Source: Aliiroseovarius salicola
GTDB lineage: Bacteria; Pseudomonadota; Alphaproteobacteria; Rhodobacterales; Rhodobacteraceae
Assembly (NCBI RefSeq): GCF_027891095.1
Contig: NZ_JAQIIO010000001.1
Span: 151,001-215,000 of the forward strand
Length of the DNA stretch: 64,000 bases
Direction: 5' to 3'
Shown here: piece by piece, positions 17,990 through 29,427 of the stretch
How the letters are laid out: the number at the start of each line of letters is the position of its first letter
Position numbering within the stretch: position 1 is the stretch's first letter
The notes under the pieces: model-generated
The model's input: only the letters and a program-made list of their open reading frames with translations
The model's database searches: none
Told to the model about the DNA's origin: nothing
Position numbers and translations under genes: made by a program

Positions 17990-18895
17990 TTACCAGCGAT
18001 CAGGGCCTTTGGTCGCAAAGGCGTGGACCAGAAAATCGATGAATGCACGCACTTTGGGCTGGGTAAACCGGCCCGGCGGGTAAATCGCATAGATCCCCTG
18101 CGTGTCCATCGGCAAGTCCGGAATTGTGTCCTCGACCAGACCTTGCTCCATCGCATCTGCGTAGAGGAAGCTGGGAAGATAAGCGATGCCGAGGCCCGAG
18201 ATCGCGGCATTCAGAAGTGATTGGCCATCATTCACCGACAACCACCCAGCGGAACGCACCTGACGGATCTCTCCGGACGGGGCTGGGATTTTCCACACGT
18301 TACCAGAGCTTTGGCTCGAATAGTGCAGCAATTTATGGGCATTGAGGTCGTCAATTCGCTCGGGGCGGCCGTATTTTTCGAAATAGGCCGGGCTTCCAAC
18401 CATGCGGCGGGTGGTTGCGGCAATCTTGCGTGCTCTCAGAGAGCTGTCTTCCAGCTCTCCAACGCGGATTGCCATATCAAAGCCTTCGCTGATCAACTCT
18501 ACATAGCGGTTGTTCAACACCATATTCACATTGATATCTGGGAATTCCTGCAAGAACTCTCCCAAAACCGGAGAAAGGTGGTTGACCCCAAAATCCGTCG
18601 CAACTGAGATACGCAGAATACCGGAGGGGGCAGATTGCATGGATGTAACCAGCGCGTCTGCTTCACCCGCATCATTCAGAACGCGACGCGCGCGGTCATA
18701 ATAAGCAAGACCTATTTCGGTGGGGCTGACCCGACGTGTCGTGCGATTCAAAAGGCGCGCACCGAGGCGGGCTTCAAGACTGGAAACATGCTTGGAAACG
18801 GCAGATTTCGAAATCCCCATCTTCCTGGCAGCGTCTGTAAATCCACCTTGGTCCACGACGGTGGCAAAGGCTTCCATTTCAGTCAGTCGATCCAT
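17990..18895 (-). CDS. LysR-family transcriptional regulator
   Basis: A 301-residue LTTR. The N-terminal helix-turn-helix reads MDRLTEMEAFATVVDQGGFTDAARKMGISKSAVSKHVSSLEARLG, followed by the linker helix and an effector-binding domain with FGVNHLSPVLGEFLQEFPDINV. It belongs to the large DsdC/CrgA-like group with ARRVLNDAGEAD. ATG at 18895 fits the family length; the open frame extends 33 codons upstream without a family match. The neighbouring upstream region is AT-rich and gene-free, so no target gene is obvious. The ligand cannot be inferred. Confidence 0.92.
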   Translation of the reverse strand: MDRLTEMEAFATVVDQGGFTDAARKMGISKSAVSKHVSSLEARLGARLLNRTTRRVSPTEIGLAYYDRARRVLNDAGEADALVTSMQSAPSGILRISVATDFGVNHLSPVLGEFLQEFPDINVNMVLNNRYVELISEGFDMAIRVGELEDSSLRARKIAATTRRMVGSPAYFEKYGRPERIDDLNAHKLLHYSSQSSGNVWKIPAPSGEIRQVRSAGWLSVNDGQSLLNAAISGLGIAYLPSFLYADAMEQGLVEDTIPDLPMDTQGIYAIYPPGRFTQPKVRAFIDFLVHAFATKGPDRW

Positions 18896-19181
18896 GTTCC
18901 ATCTTTCTACAATACTATCCCCAGCAAGGAATTGTATCGCTGTGAAATGGGGCAAGACTGTGAAGGAGTGCGGACAATAACGGGGAAATTGCACGGATCG
19001 TTTGCGTCATGGAACTTATCCACAGGCACAAACCAACCCGTAGTTAATCCGTCATCATCTTGATAAGATTAATATTTCCCAAAAAAATCGAGAGCAAAAA
19101 CGCCTTAAACACAACCTTCACATCAATTCAATCGGAGCAACACTTAAAAATCCAGGCAAAGATCTGTTCAACAATTGCGAG
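18896..19181. other. AT-rich gene-free stretch upstream of lysR
   Basis: About 290 bp that is clearly richer in A+T than its surroundings from 19036 to 19170. It holds the lysR promoter and one perfect DnaA-box-like nonamer (TTATCCACA, 19016-19024), which on its own is not evidence of an origin. No coding sequence supported. Confidence 0.5.
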
Positions 19182-19304
19182 CTACACAGGAAGGCTCAGG
19201 ACCGATAGCAGTGTGGTTTGGGCAATCAACGTGGCATCCATCTCGCGGTCCGCACCAAATGCGGACGCCAGAACATGGGCTACCTCACCGAGACTGCGGC
19301 CCAT
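19182..19304 (-). pseudogene. possible 3' remnant of an AEC-family permease
   Basis: A 40-codon open frame on the minus strand downstream of fadH ends in SAFGADREMDATLIAQTT followed by LLSVLSLPV and a stop. This resembles the last transmembrane hairpin of AEC (auxin efflux carrier/malate permease) proteins, where an FGAD-like turn and a TLLS-LTLP helix close the protein. The upstream boundary coincides with the recurring GGATATTTT element at 19304-19344, as if the rest of the gene had been lost. A purine-rich AAGAGGAAGTGG precedes an ATG, so translation as a small peptide is conceivable. The family assignment is from memory of the pattern and is uncertain. Confidence 0.35.
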
Positions 19305-19355
19305 CCACTTCCTCTTGCTAAAAAAAATATCCCCGCCGGAGGCTCCGTCAGAGCC
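19304..19355 (-). terminator. fadH 3' hairpin and recurring element, copy B
   Basis: On the minus strand GGCTC-TGACG-GAGCC is followed by TCCGGCGGGGATATTTTTTT and a GCAAGAGGAAG tail. The eight-T run makes it the best terminator of the four related elements. It lies 19 bp after the fadH stop. Confidence 0.7.
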
Positions 19356-19373
19356 CCAAACGCAGCCCACCGA

Positions 19374-21780
<2,407 letters not shown>

Positions 21781-22158
21781 TTACATCGTCTCGAGGCAAT
21801 GTTTACGGAAGGCGCGTTTGAGCATGTCCAGCTCTGCGCGTAACAAATCCATTTCTGCCACGATATCATCGCCGACAGGCTGGCCCGTCACGATGGAGAA
21901 GTGGGCAAGCCGGTCCCCTGTTTCCGTGTCGGAAATCACGAAGGTCTGCACCCCATCGTTCAGAACTTCAACCGGGATCGGCACGCGCACCAAATAGTTG
22001 CCACGGTGGTCCGGATCCTCTTCGATTGTCATTCCGCCAATAGGTTTGGCCAGATGGCTGACCTCAAGATCCGGCAGGTCTAGCATGCTCCCCACATCCA
22101 GCACTCCTTCCCATACACCGGCATGAATGCGTGCTTTGGTCAAAGTCATGTCAGACAT
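21781..22158 (-). CDS. conserved hypothetical protein, C-terminal coiled coil
   Basis: A 125-residue soluble protein that I do not recognise beyond a general impression of a Rhodobacteraceae-restricted family. The N-terminal part alternates short beta-like segments (HAGVWEGVLDVGS, NYLVRVPIPVEVLNDGVQTFVI, GDRLAHFSIVTGQ), and the last 30 residues form a charged helix (VAEMDLLRAELDMLKRAFRKHC). No signal peptide and no catalytic motif are visible. It lies 41 bp downstream of the DUF6478-like gene on the same strand and is likely cotranscribed with it. Confidence 0.75.
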   Translation of the reverse strand: MSDMTLTKARIHAGVWEGVLDVGSMLDLPDLEVSHLAKPIGGMTIEEDPDHRGNYLVRVPIPVEVLNDGVQTFVISDTETGDRLAHFSIVTGQPVGDDIVAEMDLLRAELDMLKRAFRKHCLETM

Positions 22159-22199
22159 ATGTCAGTCCTTTGCAATACGGAGGAAATGCTCAACTGCGA

Positions 22200-22991
22200 T
22201 CACACTTCAGCACGCGGGCGTCTGCTGATGTTTATGTCTCGCAATACAATCTGGCTCATCTCTGGATTTTCGATCACCAGATCGACCCACATCCGCTCTA
22301 CGCGCTTTTCGTTCATATTTGTATAAGCCAGGTCGAACTCAACTTCGACCTCTGCTCGTCCATCCTCGCTCAGATCTTCAAACGGAAGCTCGCGCACCAG
22401 CTGTTCCGTATTGGGGCCATGTTTGATGTTGAGGCGTGTGAAAATCTCGAGCTTCTTTTCCATCTCGACCACGGCATTCATCCGCACAAGGTGGCGTTGC
22501 TTCAAATCGTCGACAGAGGCGGCGGGCATCTCGATCACCAGCGACAGGAAAGACCCGTCAAAACGGAACACATCCATGCGCAGACCAAATGGTGCAAGGT
22601 CATCCTCTCTGGTATTGCGCACCTGCCGTACTGTCAGTTCAGAGCTACGGCAATCGTGAAACAGCATCACCTCTTCACCAAAAGTGGATTTGGTAGGAGC
22701 CGCAGCCAATCCGATTGGTGAAATGGGCATCCGCCACAGTTCCGGTCGATAGGACCAGTCGCAAAAGAGTGGTTTTGGAAAAGCGTTTGAGCCCACCATC
22801 GGCAGTGCCAATCGACTGTCTGCCACCCGGATCACATGATCCAGTTGGGCGCGCAGATGGCGCGCTGATCCACGCAATTTTCGTAATGTCGAGAGATCAT
22901 ATTCACGCACCTTACGCGCCAAACGCCCCCAATGTCGCGTTGCGCGCCACTGGATAAGGCGATGTCGAATACCGATGACGCGGTTGGGCAT
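22200..22991 (-). CDS. DUF6478-like conserved protein
   Basis: A 263-residue protein resembling the Rhodobacteraceae family DUF6478 (recalled, not searched). The N terminus is strongly basic (RHRLIQWRATRHWGRLARKVREYDLSTLRKLRGSARHL written in blocks: RHRLIQWRATRHW, KLRGSARHLRAQLDHV). The middle has a conserved tryptophan-rich FCDWSYRPELWRMPISP, and the C-terminal half is beta-rich with VDLVIENPEMSQIVLRD. No membrane segment is present. Function unknown. It is upstream of, and probably cotranscribed with, the 125-residue unknown protein. Confidence 0.7.
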   Translation of the reverse strand: MPNRVIGIRHRLIQWRATRHWGRLARKVREYDLSTLRKLRGSARHLRAQLDHVIRVADSRLALPMVGSNAFPKPLFCDWSYRPELWRMPISPIGLAAAPTKSTFGEEVMLFHDCRSSELTVRQVRNTREDDLAPFGLRMDVFRFDGSFLSLVIEMPAASVDDLKQRHLVRMNAVVEMEKKLEIFTRLNIKHGPNTEQLVRELPFEDLSEDGRAEVEVEFDLAYTNMNEKRVERMWVDLVIENPEMSQIVLRDINISRRPRAEV

Positions 22992-23204
22992 GAGAGCGTG
23001 ACTCGTGTTAACTCTTTGACAGTGCCATCTTTATGGCGATTGTTTCGATTTTCAAACTGAATAGTTTCAATTCCACAAACGGCTTGGCAATTTCGCGGCA
23101 TGTCCTCTTGATCTGTCTCTTTTTCGGAAAGACCGCCGCAATGCGTCGCACAATATCAGCATTTCCCCGTTGCCACCCACAGGACAGGCAGTAAGTTTCA
23201 GAGA

Positions 23205-24152
23205 ATGACAATGAATGAGCAAATCCCCAATTCGTTTTGGCAGCCCGCCATGGAACGCCGAGAGCTATGGCGCAGCCTGCTCGGAATTATTTTGATCCAT
23301 GTGGCGTTCTTTGCCGCCACATTTGTACTTTTTATCGCTGGGGGGCTGGCTCTGGGGATCACTCCACAGTCCATCCTTGGCGCAAGCACACCCGCGCAGA
23401 CCATGGTGTTTTTCGCCACGTTCCTTGGGTATCATATCGGCCTCTGGCTGGTGGTACGGTTCCTACACAAACGCAACTATCGCAGCTTGTTCGGTCCAAG
23501 CGGACAGATCATGTGGCGCCACTTTTCTTATGGGTTTGGAGCGGCGGTTTGTTTGGTCTTCCTGGGGCTTTTCATCGAAGGGGTCGGGCTAATACCCAGC
23601 GGGGAACACCCTCAGCCCGAACTTCAGCAAAACATGCCCATATCGCTTTGGCTGACACTTCTGGTGCCAAGCCTCGCGTTGATCTTTATGCAAATCATGG
23701 CGGAGGAGCTGGTCTTTCGCGGCTATCTGCTCCAACAACTGCGCGCGCGTTTTTCTTCGATCTGGCTCTGGGCCGTGCTGCCGTCTTTCCTGTTCGGCAT
23801 TCTGCATTTCGACATCTCGACCTACGGCGTGAATGCCTATTTCTACGTGCTGCACACCACAATTGCCGGAATCATTCTGGCGCTCATCACCTTGCGCACC
23901 GGGAATATCGGCGCTGCTGCTGGATTGCACATGGCAAACAACGCCGGTCTGGTGGTGATCGGGAATCAGGGCATACTGGACGGGCTTTCCCTGTTTCTTT
24001 CAAATCCCGTCCTGACCAGCACCTATGTCAGCGCCTCTATCCTGACCCAAACCTCGCTGATGGTTCTGGCCTTCCTTTTCTGGTGGTTCTGGCTTTACCC
24101 CCCCTCAAATACCGACAAGCAATTGCAAATGCCGTCGGGTAAGATTACTTAG
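23205..24152 (+). CDS. CPBP family intramembrane glutamic endopeptidase
   Basis: A 315-residue multi-pass inner-membrane protein with about seven to eight hydrophobic segments. The CPBP/ABI signature is complete: EELVFRGYLLQ (catalytic Glu pair and Arg), FGILHFD (His) and GLHMANNAG (second His and Asn). Members are homologues of eukaryotic Rce1 prenyl-protein endopeptidase; bacterial substrates are mostly unknown, with bacteriocin immunity as one known role. The start may be 23205 or the next in-frame ATG at 23211. It lies 24 bp before accD. Confidence 0.9.
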   Translation: MTMNEQIPNSFWQPAMERRELWRSLLGIILIHVAFFAATFVLFIAGGLALGITPQSILGASTPAQTMVFFATFLGYHIGLWLVVRFLHKRNYRSLFGPSGQIMWRHFSYGFGAAVCLVFLGLFIEGVGLIPSGEHPQPELQQNMPISLWLTLLVPSLALIFMQIMAEELVFRGYLLQQLRARFSSIWLWAVLPSFLFGILHFDISTYGVNAYFYVLHTTIAGIILALITLRTGNIGAAAGLHMANNAGLVVIGNQGILDGLSLFLSNPVLTSTYVSASILTQTSLMVLAFLFWWFWLYPPSNTDKQLQMPSGKIT

Positions 24153-24176
24153 GCCCAAACGACGAAGGATATGGCG

Positions 24177-25109
24177 ATGAACTGGATCTCGAACTACGTC
24201 CGCCCACGCATCAACTCCCTGTTCTCGCGCCGTGAGGTGCCTGAGAACCTTTGGACCAAATGCAAGGAATGCGGCTCCATGCTCTTTCACCGCGAGCTGG
24301 CCGAGAACCTGAATGTCTGCACGAATTGCGACCACCACATGGCGATCACCCCACGGGAACGCTTTACCGGGTTATTTGATGGCGGTGTATTCACCGAGGT
24401 TGAGGTACCTGCACCGATCGACGATCCTTTGCAGTTCAAGGATCAGAAGAAATATCCCGAGCGGATGAAGGGTGCCCGCAAGGCAACCGGCGAACGCGAA
24501 GCGATGCTGGTGGCAGAAGGTGAGATTGGGCGCACCCCGATTGTGGCCGCAGCCCAGGACTTTAGCTTCATGGGCGGTTCCATGGGCATGTATGTCGGCA
24601 ACGCCATCATCGCGGCCGCCGAACGTGCCGTCGCAATGAAACGCCCGCTGGTACTGTTTTCCGCTGCTGGTGGTGCACGGATGCAAGAAGGCATCCTGTC
24701 ACTAATGCAAATGCCCCGCACCACTGTTGCTGTGCAGATGCTGAAAGAAGCAGGCCTGCCGTATATTGTTGTGCTAACCCACCCGACCACCGGGGGCGTG
24801 ACAGCGTCTTATGCAATGCTGGGTGACGTTCACATCGCGGAACCCAACGCGCTGATCTGCTTTGCCGGTCCCCGCGTGATCGAACAGACCATCCGCGAAA
24901 AACTGCCCGAAGGGTTCCAACGCGCCGAATACTTGCTGGATCACGGGATGCTTGATCGCGTGACACACCGCAAGGCCATGAAGTCCGAGCTGGTCACGAT
25001 TTTGCGTATGCTGACCGGGCAGGGTCCAGCGGTCGCAGGCGACTTGCCTGCCCCAGAGGAAACCGCCGAGGACGCGGAAGAGCCCCAAGAGGCCGCTGCC
25101 AAAGGCTGA
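24177..25109 (+). CDS. accD: acetyl-CoA carboxylase carboxyltransferase subunit beta
   Basis: A 310-residue subunit. The N-terminal zinc finger is CKECGSM...CTNCDHH (four Cys), followed by the carboxyltransferase core with [31 protein letters not shown] and [17 protein letters not shown]. With AccA it transfers carboxyl from biotin to acetyl-CoA to make malonyl-Co[14 protein letters not shown] at 24177 is preferred as start: GAAGGA is 7 nt upstream and the N terminus matches relatives. The C terminus carries an acidic, Ala-rich tail ([17 protein letters not shown]). accA is 31 kb away at 56180. Confidence 0.96.
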   Translation: MNWISNYVRPRINSLFSRREVPENLWTKCKECGSMLFHRELAENLNVCTNCDHHMAITPRERFTGLFDGGVFTEVEVPAPIDDPLQFKDQKKYPERMKGARKATGEREAMLVAEGEIGRTPIVAAAQDFSFMGGSMGMYVGNAIIAAAERAVAMKRPLVLFSAAGGARMQEGILSLMQMPRTTVAVQMLKEAGLPYIVVLTHPTTGGVTASYAMLGDVHIAEPNALICFAGPRVIEQTIREKLPEGFQRAEYLLDHGMLDRVTHRKAMKSELVTILRMLTGQGPAVAGDLPAPEETAEDAEEPQEAAAKG

Positions 25110-25209
25110 GATTTGACGCGCATGTTGCCCTGAATGGGTCGCAAACCACCTCTCTTATCCGGGTGAAACCGGATAGGGGAAAGTGAACGCTTGTTTGAAC
25201 GAGATCACC

Positions 25210-26493
25210 ATGACCAACACCCCTGCCCCCTCGTCCGATGTCATCCTTGATCGCATGATGGCCCTGCACCCGAAGATCATTGACCTGACACTGGATCGGG
25301 TCTGGCGGCTGCTGGAACAGGTGGGCAATCCGCAGGACAAGCTGCCTCCGGTGATCCATCTTGCGGGCACCAATGGCAAAGGCTCAACTCAAGCTATGTT
25401 GCTGGCTGGGCTGGAAGGCGTGGGTAAACGCGTGCACGCCTATACCTCACCGCATCTGGCCCGGTTTCACGAACGCATCCGTCTGGCGGGCGAACTGATT
25501 TCCGAAGACGCTCTGACCGAGGTGCTTGATCACTGTTATGAGAAGAACGGCGGCGAAAACATCACCTATTTTGAAATCACCACTGTTGCAGGTCTGATGG
25601 CGTTTGCCGAAACGCCGGGGGATTACACACTTCTGGAAACCGGACTGGGCGGACGGCTGGACGCCACCAATGTGGTTGAGAAACCAGCCCTGACCATCAT
25701 CACCCCGATCTCGATCGACCACACCCAGTTTCTGGGGGACACCCTCACAGCCATTGCCGGTGAGAAAGCCGGGATCCTGAAACGCGGCGTCCCCTGTGTG
25801 GTGGGACCGCAGCCGGACGAGGCGCTCGATGTGATTGAGGCCCGCGCTGCCAAACTGGGCTGCCCACTCTTTATCCATGGCCAGCACTGGCACATGTGGG
25901 AAGAACGTGGACGCCTGATCTTTCAGGACGAAAACGGATTGCTCGACCTGCCTCTGCCCACCCTGATCGGCCCGCATCAGATCGAAAACGCCGGCGCCAC
26001 CATCGCCGCCCTTCGTGTGCTCGGATATGGCGAAGAAGCGTGCGAAGCCGCGATGCTAGACGTAACCTGGCCCGCTCGAATGCAACGGCTGAAAACCGGT
26101 CCGCTGGTGGACGCCGCTGGTGATGCTGAACTGTGGCTGGACGGAGGACACAACCCCGCAGCAGGCGAAACTCTTGCAAAAGTCCTGAGTGACCTGCCGA
26201 AGCGCCCAACCCACCTCATCTGCGGGATGCTGAACACCAAGGACATTGCTGGCTATCTTCATCCCCTAGCCGCAGTTGCCGACAGTCTGACCGCCATTTC
26301 GATCCCGAATGAGATCAACACGCTGCCTGCTGAGACCACTGCATCCGAGGCACGGGCCGTTGGAATGGACGCAAAGACAGCAGAAAGCGCCGAGGCTGCA
26401 CTCTCGGCCTTGATCAAGCAGGACCCAACCTGCCGCGTGTTGATTTGCGGTTCGCTTTACCTCGCCGGAGATATCCTGAAAACCAACGGGTGA
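25210..26493 (+). CDS. folC: bifunctional folylpolyglutamate / dihydrofolate synthase
   Basis: A 427-residue Mur-ligase-superfamily enzyme. Seen: P-loop HLAGTNGKGSTQAML, the YTSPHLARFHERIRL substrate loop, LLETGLGGRLDATNVV, SIDHTQFLGDT and the C-terminal LWLDGGHNPAAGE. It adds glutamate to dihydropteroate and then to tetrahydrofolate. It is downstream of accD in the order common to alphaproteobacteria. The start is either ATG 25210 or GTG 25183; the former is favoured by alignment of the SSDVILDRMMALHPK segment. Confidence 0.94.
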   Translation: MTNTPAPSSDVILDRMMALHPKIIDLTLDRVWRLLEQVGNPQDKLPPVIHLAGTNGKGSTQAMLLAGLEGVGKRVHAYTSPHLARFHERIRLAGELISEDALTEVLDHCYEKNGGENITYFEITTVAGLMAFAETPGDYTLLETGLGGRLDATNVVEKPALTIITPISIDHTQFLGDTLTAIAGEKAGILKRGVPCVVGPQPDEALDVIEARAAKLGCPLFIHGQHWHMWEERGRLIFQDENGLLDLPLPTLIGPHQIENAGATIAALRVLGYGEEACEAAMLDVTWPARMQRLKTGPLVDAAGDAELWLDGGHNPAAGETLAKVLSDLPKRPTHLICGMLNTKDIAGYLHPLAAVADSLTAISIPNEINTLPAETTASEARAVGMDAKTAESAEAALSALIKQDPTCRVLICGSLYLAGDILKTNG

Positions 26494-26652
26494 TTTGCGT
26501 CCACACCGGGGATTTCCTCGAATTTTTCGCTCGTGATCACAAAAAAAATATTCTGTGTGAAACAATACAAAATGAGCTTTGCGACTCATCCCACTGAAAC
26601 GACTCAGTTTTTCTCAATCCTAGGGTGCAGATATTGATGTGACCCCACAATA

Positions 26653-26953
26653 TTGACGAATTGCCCCAAAAAATTCTATATATAGGATATTCTACGGGCA
26701 ATCAGTTCGCCTGAGCGGACAAACCTGTTGAGCAGTACGAAGACCAATAAAAATAGCGACTTGCATCGCTAAAAAACGCCAAAATGGCGAATGTGATCAC
26801 AATTGCCCATGATGGTGCAATGGCCATTATAAGGACGCTGTAAAACATGCGCCCACCTATGATTGGCAAGGGACACAACTAGACGAATTAAGCAGGCGGA
26901 CACAATCGAGCAGTGAGATCGCCAGCGGGGTCGCCAACGAGCGGCCCCTTTTT
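26653..26953 (+). ncRNA. candidate structured small RNA downstream of folC
   Basis: A gene-free stretch has all the parts of an independent transcription unit. TTGACG (26653-26658) and TATATA (26677-26682) are separated by 18 nt, placing a start near 26690. Successive hairpins follow: GTTCGC-CTGA-GCGGAC (26705-26720), TAGCGA...TCGCTA (26754-26771), CGCCA-AAA-TGGCG (26777-26789) and ATTGCCCA...TGG-T-GCAAT (26802-26821). It ends in a strong rho-independent terminator (26927-26953). The transcript would be about 265 nt. I could not match it to tmRNA, 6S, RNase P or SRP RNA by eye. Confidence 0.5.
26927..26953 (+). terminator. rho-independent terminator
   Basis: GGGGTCGC-CAACGA-GCGGCCCC gives an 8-bp stem with one G-U pair, followed by five T. 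It reads on the plus strand, with folC 430 bp upstream and the candidate small RNA in between. Confidence 0.85.
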
Positions 26954-26961
26954 GTTGGCAG

Positions 26962-28044
26962 TCAGTCGGTGCGACCCCAGTCCTTGTCTTGCATTTCTCG
27001 AAGACGGCTGGCCGTGCGCTCGAATTCGAACGACCCCTCCCCTTCGACATAGAGCATTTCAGGCTGCGCCGCGGCAGATGCAATCAGCCGAACCTTTGCC
27101 TCATAGAGCGCATCAATCAACGTGACAAACCGCTTGGCTTCATTAAAGTTTGACCGACTAAGACGGGGAATGTTTTCCAGAACCAGCACTTTCAGCGCAT
27201 CTGCGATGACGAGATAATCGCGGGGACCAAGCATCGCGCCACACAGGTCATGAAACCCGGCCCGCCCAGCGCCATTTCGGAACGACGGGATGACGACGTC
27301 ACGTCCTTTGATTGTCAGTGTAAGTGGCTCTGCGGAGCCCCCCGACAGATCCGACCAGATCTGATCGATTTCTCGGCGTGCTTCGGCATCCGCAGGTGTG
27401 AAATACACCTGCCCTCCCGCCAGACGATCCTGCCTATAGTCATTTGGGCTGATCAATTCATGCACCACCATCTGATCCTTGATCAGCTGGATAAAGGGCA
27501 AGAACAGTTGACGGTTCAGGCCGTCCTTATAAAGATCATCTGGATGTCGGTTGGACGTGGTCACAACCACAACCCCGGCCTCGAACAGCTTTTCGAACAG
27601 CCGCCCAACAATCATCGCATCGGTGATGTCGGTGATTTGCATTTCATCAAACGCAAACAGCCGCACATCTGCTGCAATCTTGTCAGCCACTGGACCCAAA
27701 GGATCATCCACGCCGGTTTTGCGGGCTGCATTCAGCCCTTCATGCACCTCTTGCATAAAGGCATGAAAATGCACGCGTCGCTTTGCGGAAATATCCAAAT
27801 TCTCGACAAACAGATCCATCAACATGGACTTGCCACGCCCGACCCCGCCCCAAAGGTACAACCCCTGCGGCACTTCAACCGGCTTGTGGAACAGGCCACC
27901 AAGGATGCCACGCTTGCGCACTGGTGCGGCCTCAAGGTGCACCCGCACATCTTCCAGTGCAGGAAGAACGGTTTCCTGTGCGGGGTCTGGGGTAATCTCG
28001 CCCTTTCGGGCCAAATCATTATAAATTTCCGTAAGACTGCTCAT
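26962..28044 (-). CDS. zapE: cell division protein ZapE (AFG1-like ATPase)
   Basis: A 360-residue AAA ATPase of the AFG1 family. Walker A is GLYLWGGVGRGKSMLMD and Walker B is LFAFDEMQITD; the family motifs VTTSNRHPDDLYKDGLNRQLFLPFI and FHDLCGAMLGPRDYL are present. The bacterial protein binds FtsZ and acts in division under stress; the mitochondrial relative aids degradation of respiratory subunits. ATG at 28044 gives MSSLTEIYNDLA, matching relatives; the open frame continues upstream without similarity. It diverges from the MFS gene. Confidence 0.94.
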   Translation of the reverse strand: MSSLTEIYNDLARKGEITPDPAQETVLPALEDVRVHLEAAPVRKRGILGGLFHKPVEVPQGLYLWGGVGRGKSMLMDLFVENLDISAKRRVHFHAFMQEVHEGLNAARKTGVDDPLGPVADKIAADVRLFAFDEMQITDITDAMIVGRLFEKLFEAGVVVVTTSNRHPDDLYKDGLNRQLFLPFIQLIKDQMVVHELISPNDYRQDRLAGGQVYFTPADAEARREIDQIWSDLSGGSAEPLTLTIKGRDVVIPSFRNGAGRAGFHDLCGAMLGPRDYLVIADALKVLVLENIPRLSRSNFNEAKRFVTLIDALYEAKVRLIASAAAQPEMLYVEGEGSFEFERTASRLREMQDKDWGRTD

Positions 28045-28141
28045 TCCTGATCCATAAATCGTGACGTCAGATAAGGAAAGATGAACTGACACATCAGAAA
28101 CGAAGAATTGACCATTTGGCTGGTTTTGACATGCTCTACAC

Positions 28142-29383
28142 ATGACAGAAACGCGCGCGCCCCTTATCACGCCGATCCTTGTGGTTGGCTGCATTATCAT
28201 CTTGGTCAATTTCGCGATCCGCGCCAGTTTTGGTGTGTTTCAGATCCCGATTGCGCAGGAGTTCAACTGGCCTCGGGCCGAGTTTTCGCTGGCAATTGCC
28301 ATCCAGAACCTCGCTTGGGGGATCGGTCAGCCGATCTTTGGTGCCATCGCCGAAAAGATCGGGGATCGCAAAGCGATCATCATGGGGGCTCTGATTTACG
28401 CCTTTGGGCTGGTCGCGTCTTCCTATGCGGTCTCTCCTGAGGCGCATCAGTTCCTTGAAATTGCCGTGGGTTTTGGGATTGCTGGCACAGGCTTTGGTGT
28501 CATCCTTGCTGTCGTGGGCCGCGCCGCCAGTGACGAGAACCGCTCGATGGCTCTTGCAATCGCCACCGCAGCCGGTTCAGCCGGTCAAGTGGTGGGCGCC
28601 CCAGTTGCCGAGTTCATGCTTGGGTTCATGACATGGCAGAACGTGTTTGTTGTCTTCGCCGCCGCGATCATCGCCGTACTGGCATTGTTGCCATTGATGA
28701 AATCTGACAGCACCGCCAGCAAAACCGAACTTGAAGAGAGTTTGGGTGAGATTCTGATCAAGGCGTTCCGAGATCCAAGCTATACGCTGATCTTCCTGGG
28801 TTTCTTTTCTTGTGGTTACCAGCTTGCCTTCATCACGGCGCATTTCCCAGCCTTTGTGACCGAGATGTGCGGGGCCATTGATCCCTCGGGAACACTGGCC
28901 TCGATTGGAGTGTCCACAACATCGGCGCTTGGTGCGGTTTCGATTTCCCTGATTGGCCTTGCGAATATTGCTGGCACACTGTTGGCAGGGTATCTGGGCA
29001 AGACCTATTCCAAGAAATACCTGCTCGCCGCAATTTACACCGGCCGCACTCTAGTTGCCGCCGTCTTTATCTTGATGCCGATCACACCGACGTCTGTGAT
29101 CATATTCTCCATCGCTATGGGCTCACTTTGGCTGGCAACCGTGCCGCTGACCTCGGGGCTGGTCGCCCATATCTATGGCCTCAGATTTATGGGGACGCTC
29201 TACGGCATCGTCTTTTTCTCGCACCAGCTGGGCAGTTTCCTGGGCGTCTGGTTGGGAGGGCGGATGTATGACGCTTATGGAGATTACACCTTTGTGTGGT
29301 GGATCGGCATCGGTGTGGGGGCGTTCTCGGCCATTGTGCATCTGCCCATCAAGGAAAGCCCACTTAAGGCACGACTGGCGTGA
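28142..29383 (+). CDS. MFS transporter
   Basis: A 413-residue major facilitator with 12 hydrophobic segments and the loop 2-3 signature region GAIAEKIGDRKAIIMGAL. Features such as FGVFQIPIAQEFNWPRAEFSLA and GRMYDAYGDYTFVWWIGIG place it in the oxalate/formate antiporter and monocarboxylate transporter-like branch (OFA/MCT). A carboxylate substrate is therefore likely but not certain. It is a monocistronic gene between zapE (divergent) and the Lrp-family regulator (convergent). Confidence 0.88.
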   Translation: MTETRAPLITPILVVGCIIILVNFAIRASFGVFQIPIAQEFNWPRAEFSLAIAIQNLAWGIGQPIFGAIAEKIGDRKAIIMGALIYAFGLVASSYAVSPEAHQFLEIAVGFGIAGTGFGVILAVVGRAASDENRSMALAIATAAGSAGQVVGAPVAEFMLGFMTWQNVFVVFAAAIIAVLALLPLMKSDSTASKTELEESLGEILIKAFRDPSYTLIFLGFFSCGYQLAFITAHFPAFVTEMCGAIDPSGTLASIGVSTTSALGAVSISLIGLANIAGTLLAGYLGKTYSKKYLLAAIYTGRTLVAAVFILMPITPTSVIIFSIAMGSLWLATVPLTSGLVAHIYGLRFMGTLYGIVFFSHQLGSFLGVWLGGRMYDAYGDYTFVWWIGIGVGAFSAIVHLPIKESPLKARLA

Positions 29384-29427
29384 CGCCACTACTGGAGTGC
29401 CCGCGCAGTCACGTTCTTAGCATTCGA

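Noticed and set aside
19016..19024. Perfect DnaA-box nonamer TTATCCACA next to an AT-rich stretch
   Set aside because: Only one box is present, with no cluster, no dnaA/dnaN/parAB neighbours and no 13-mer repeats; a single nonamer is expected by chance now and then.
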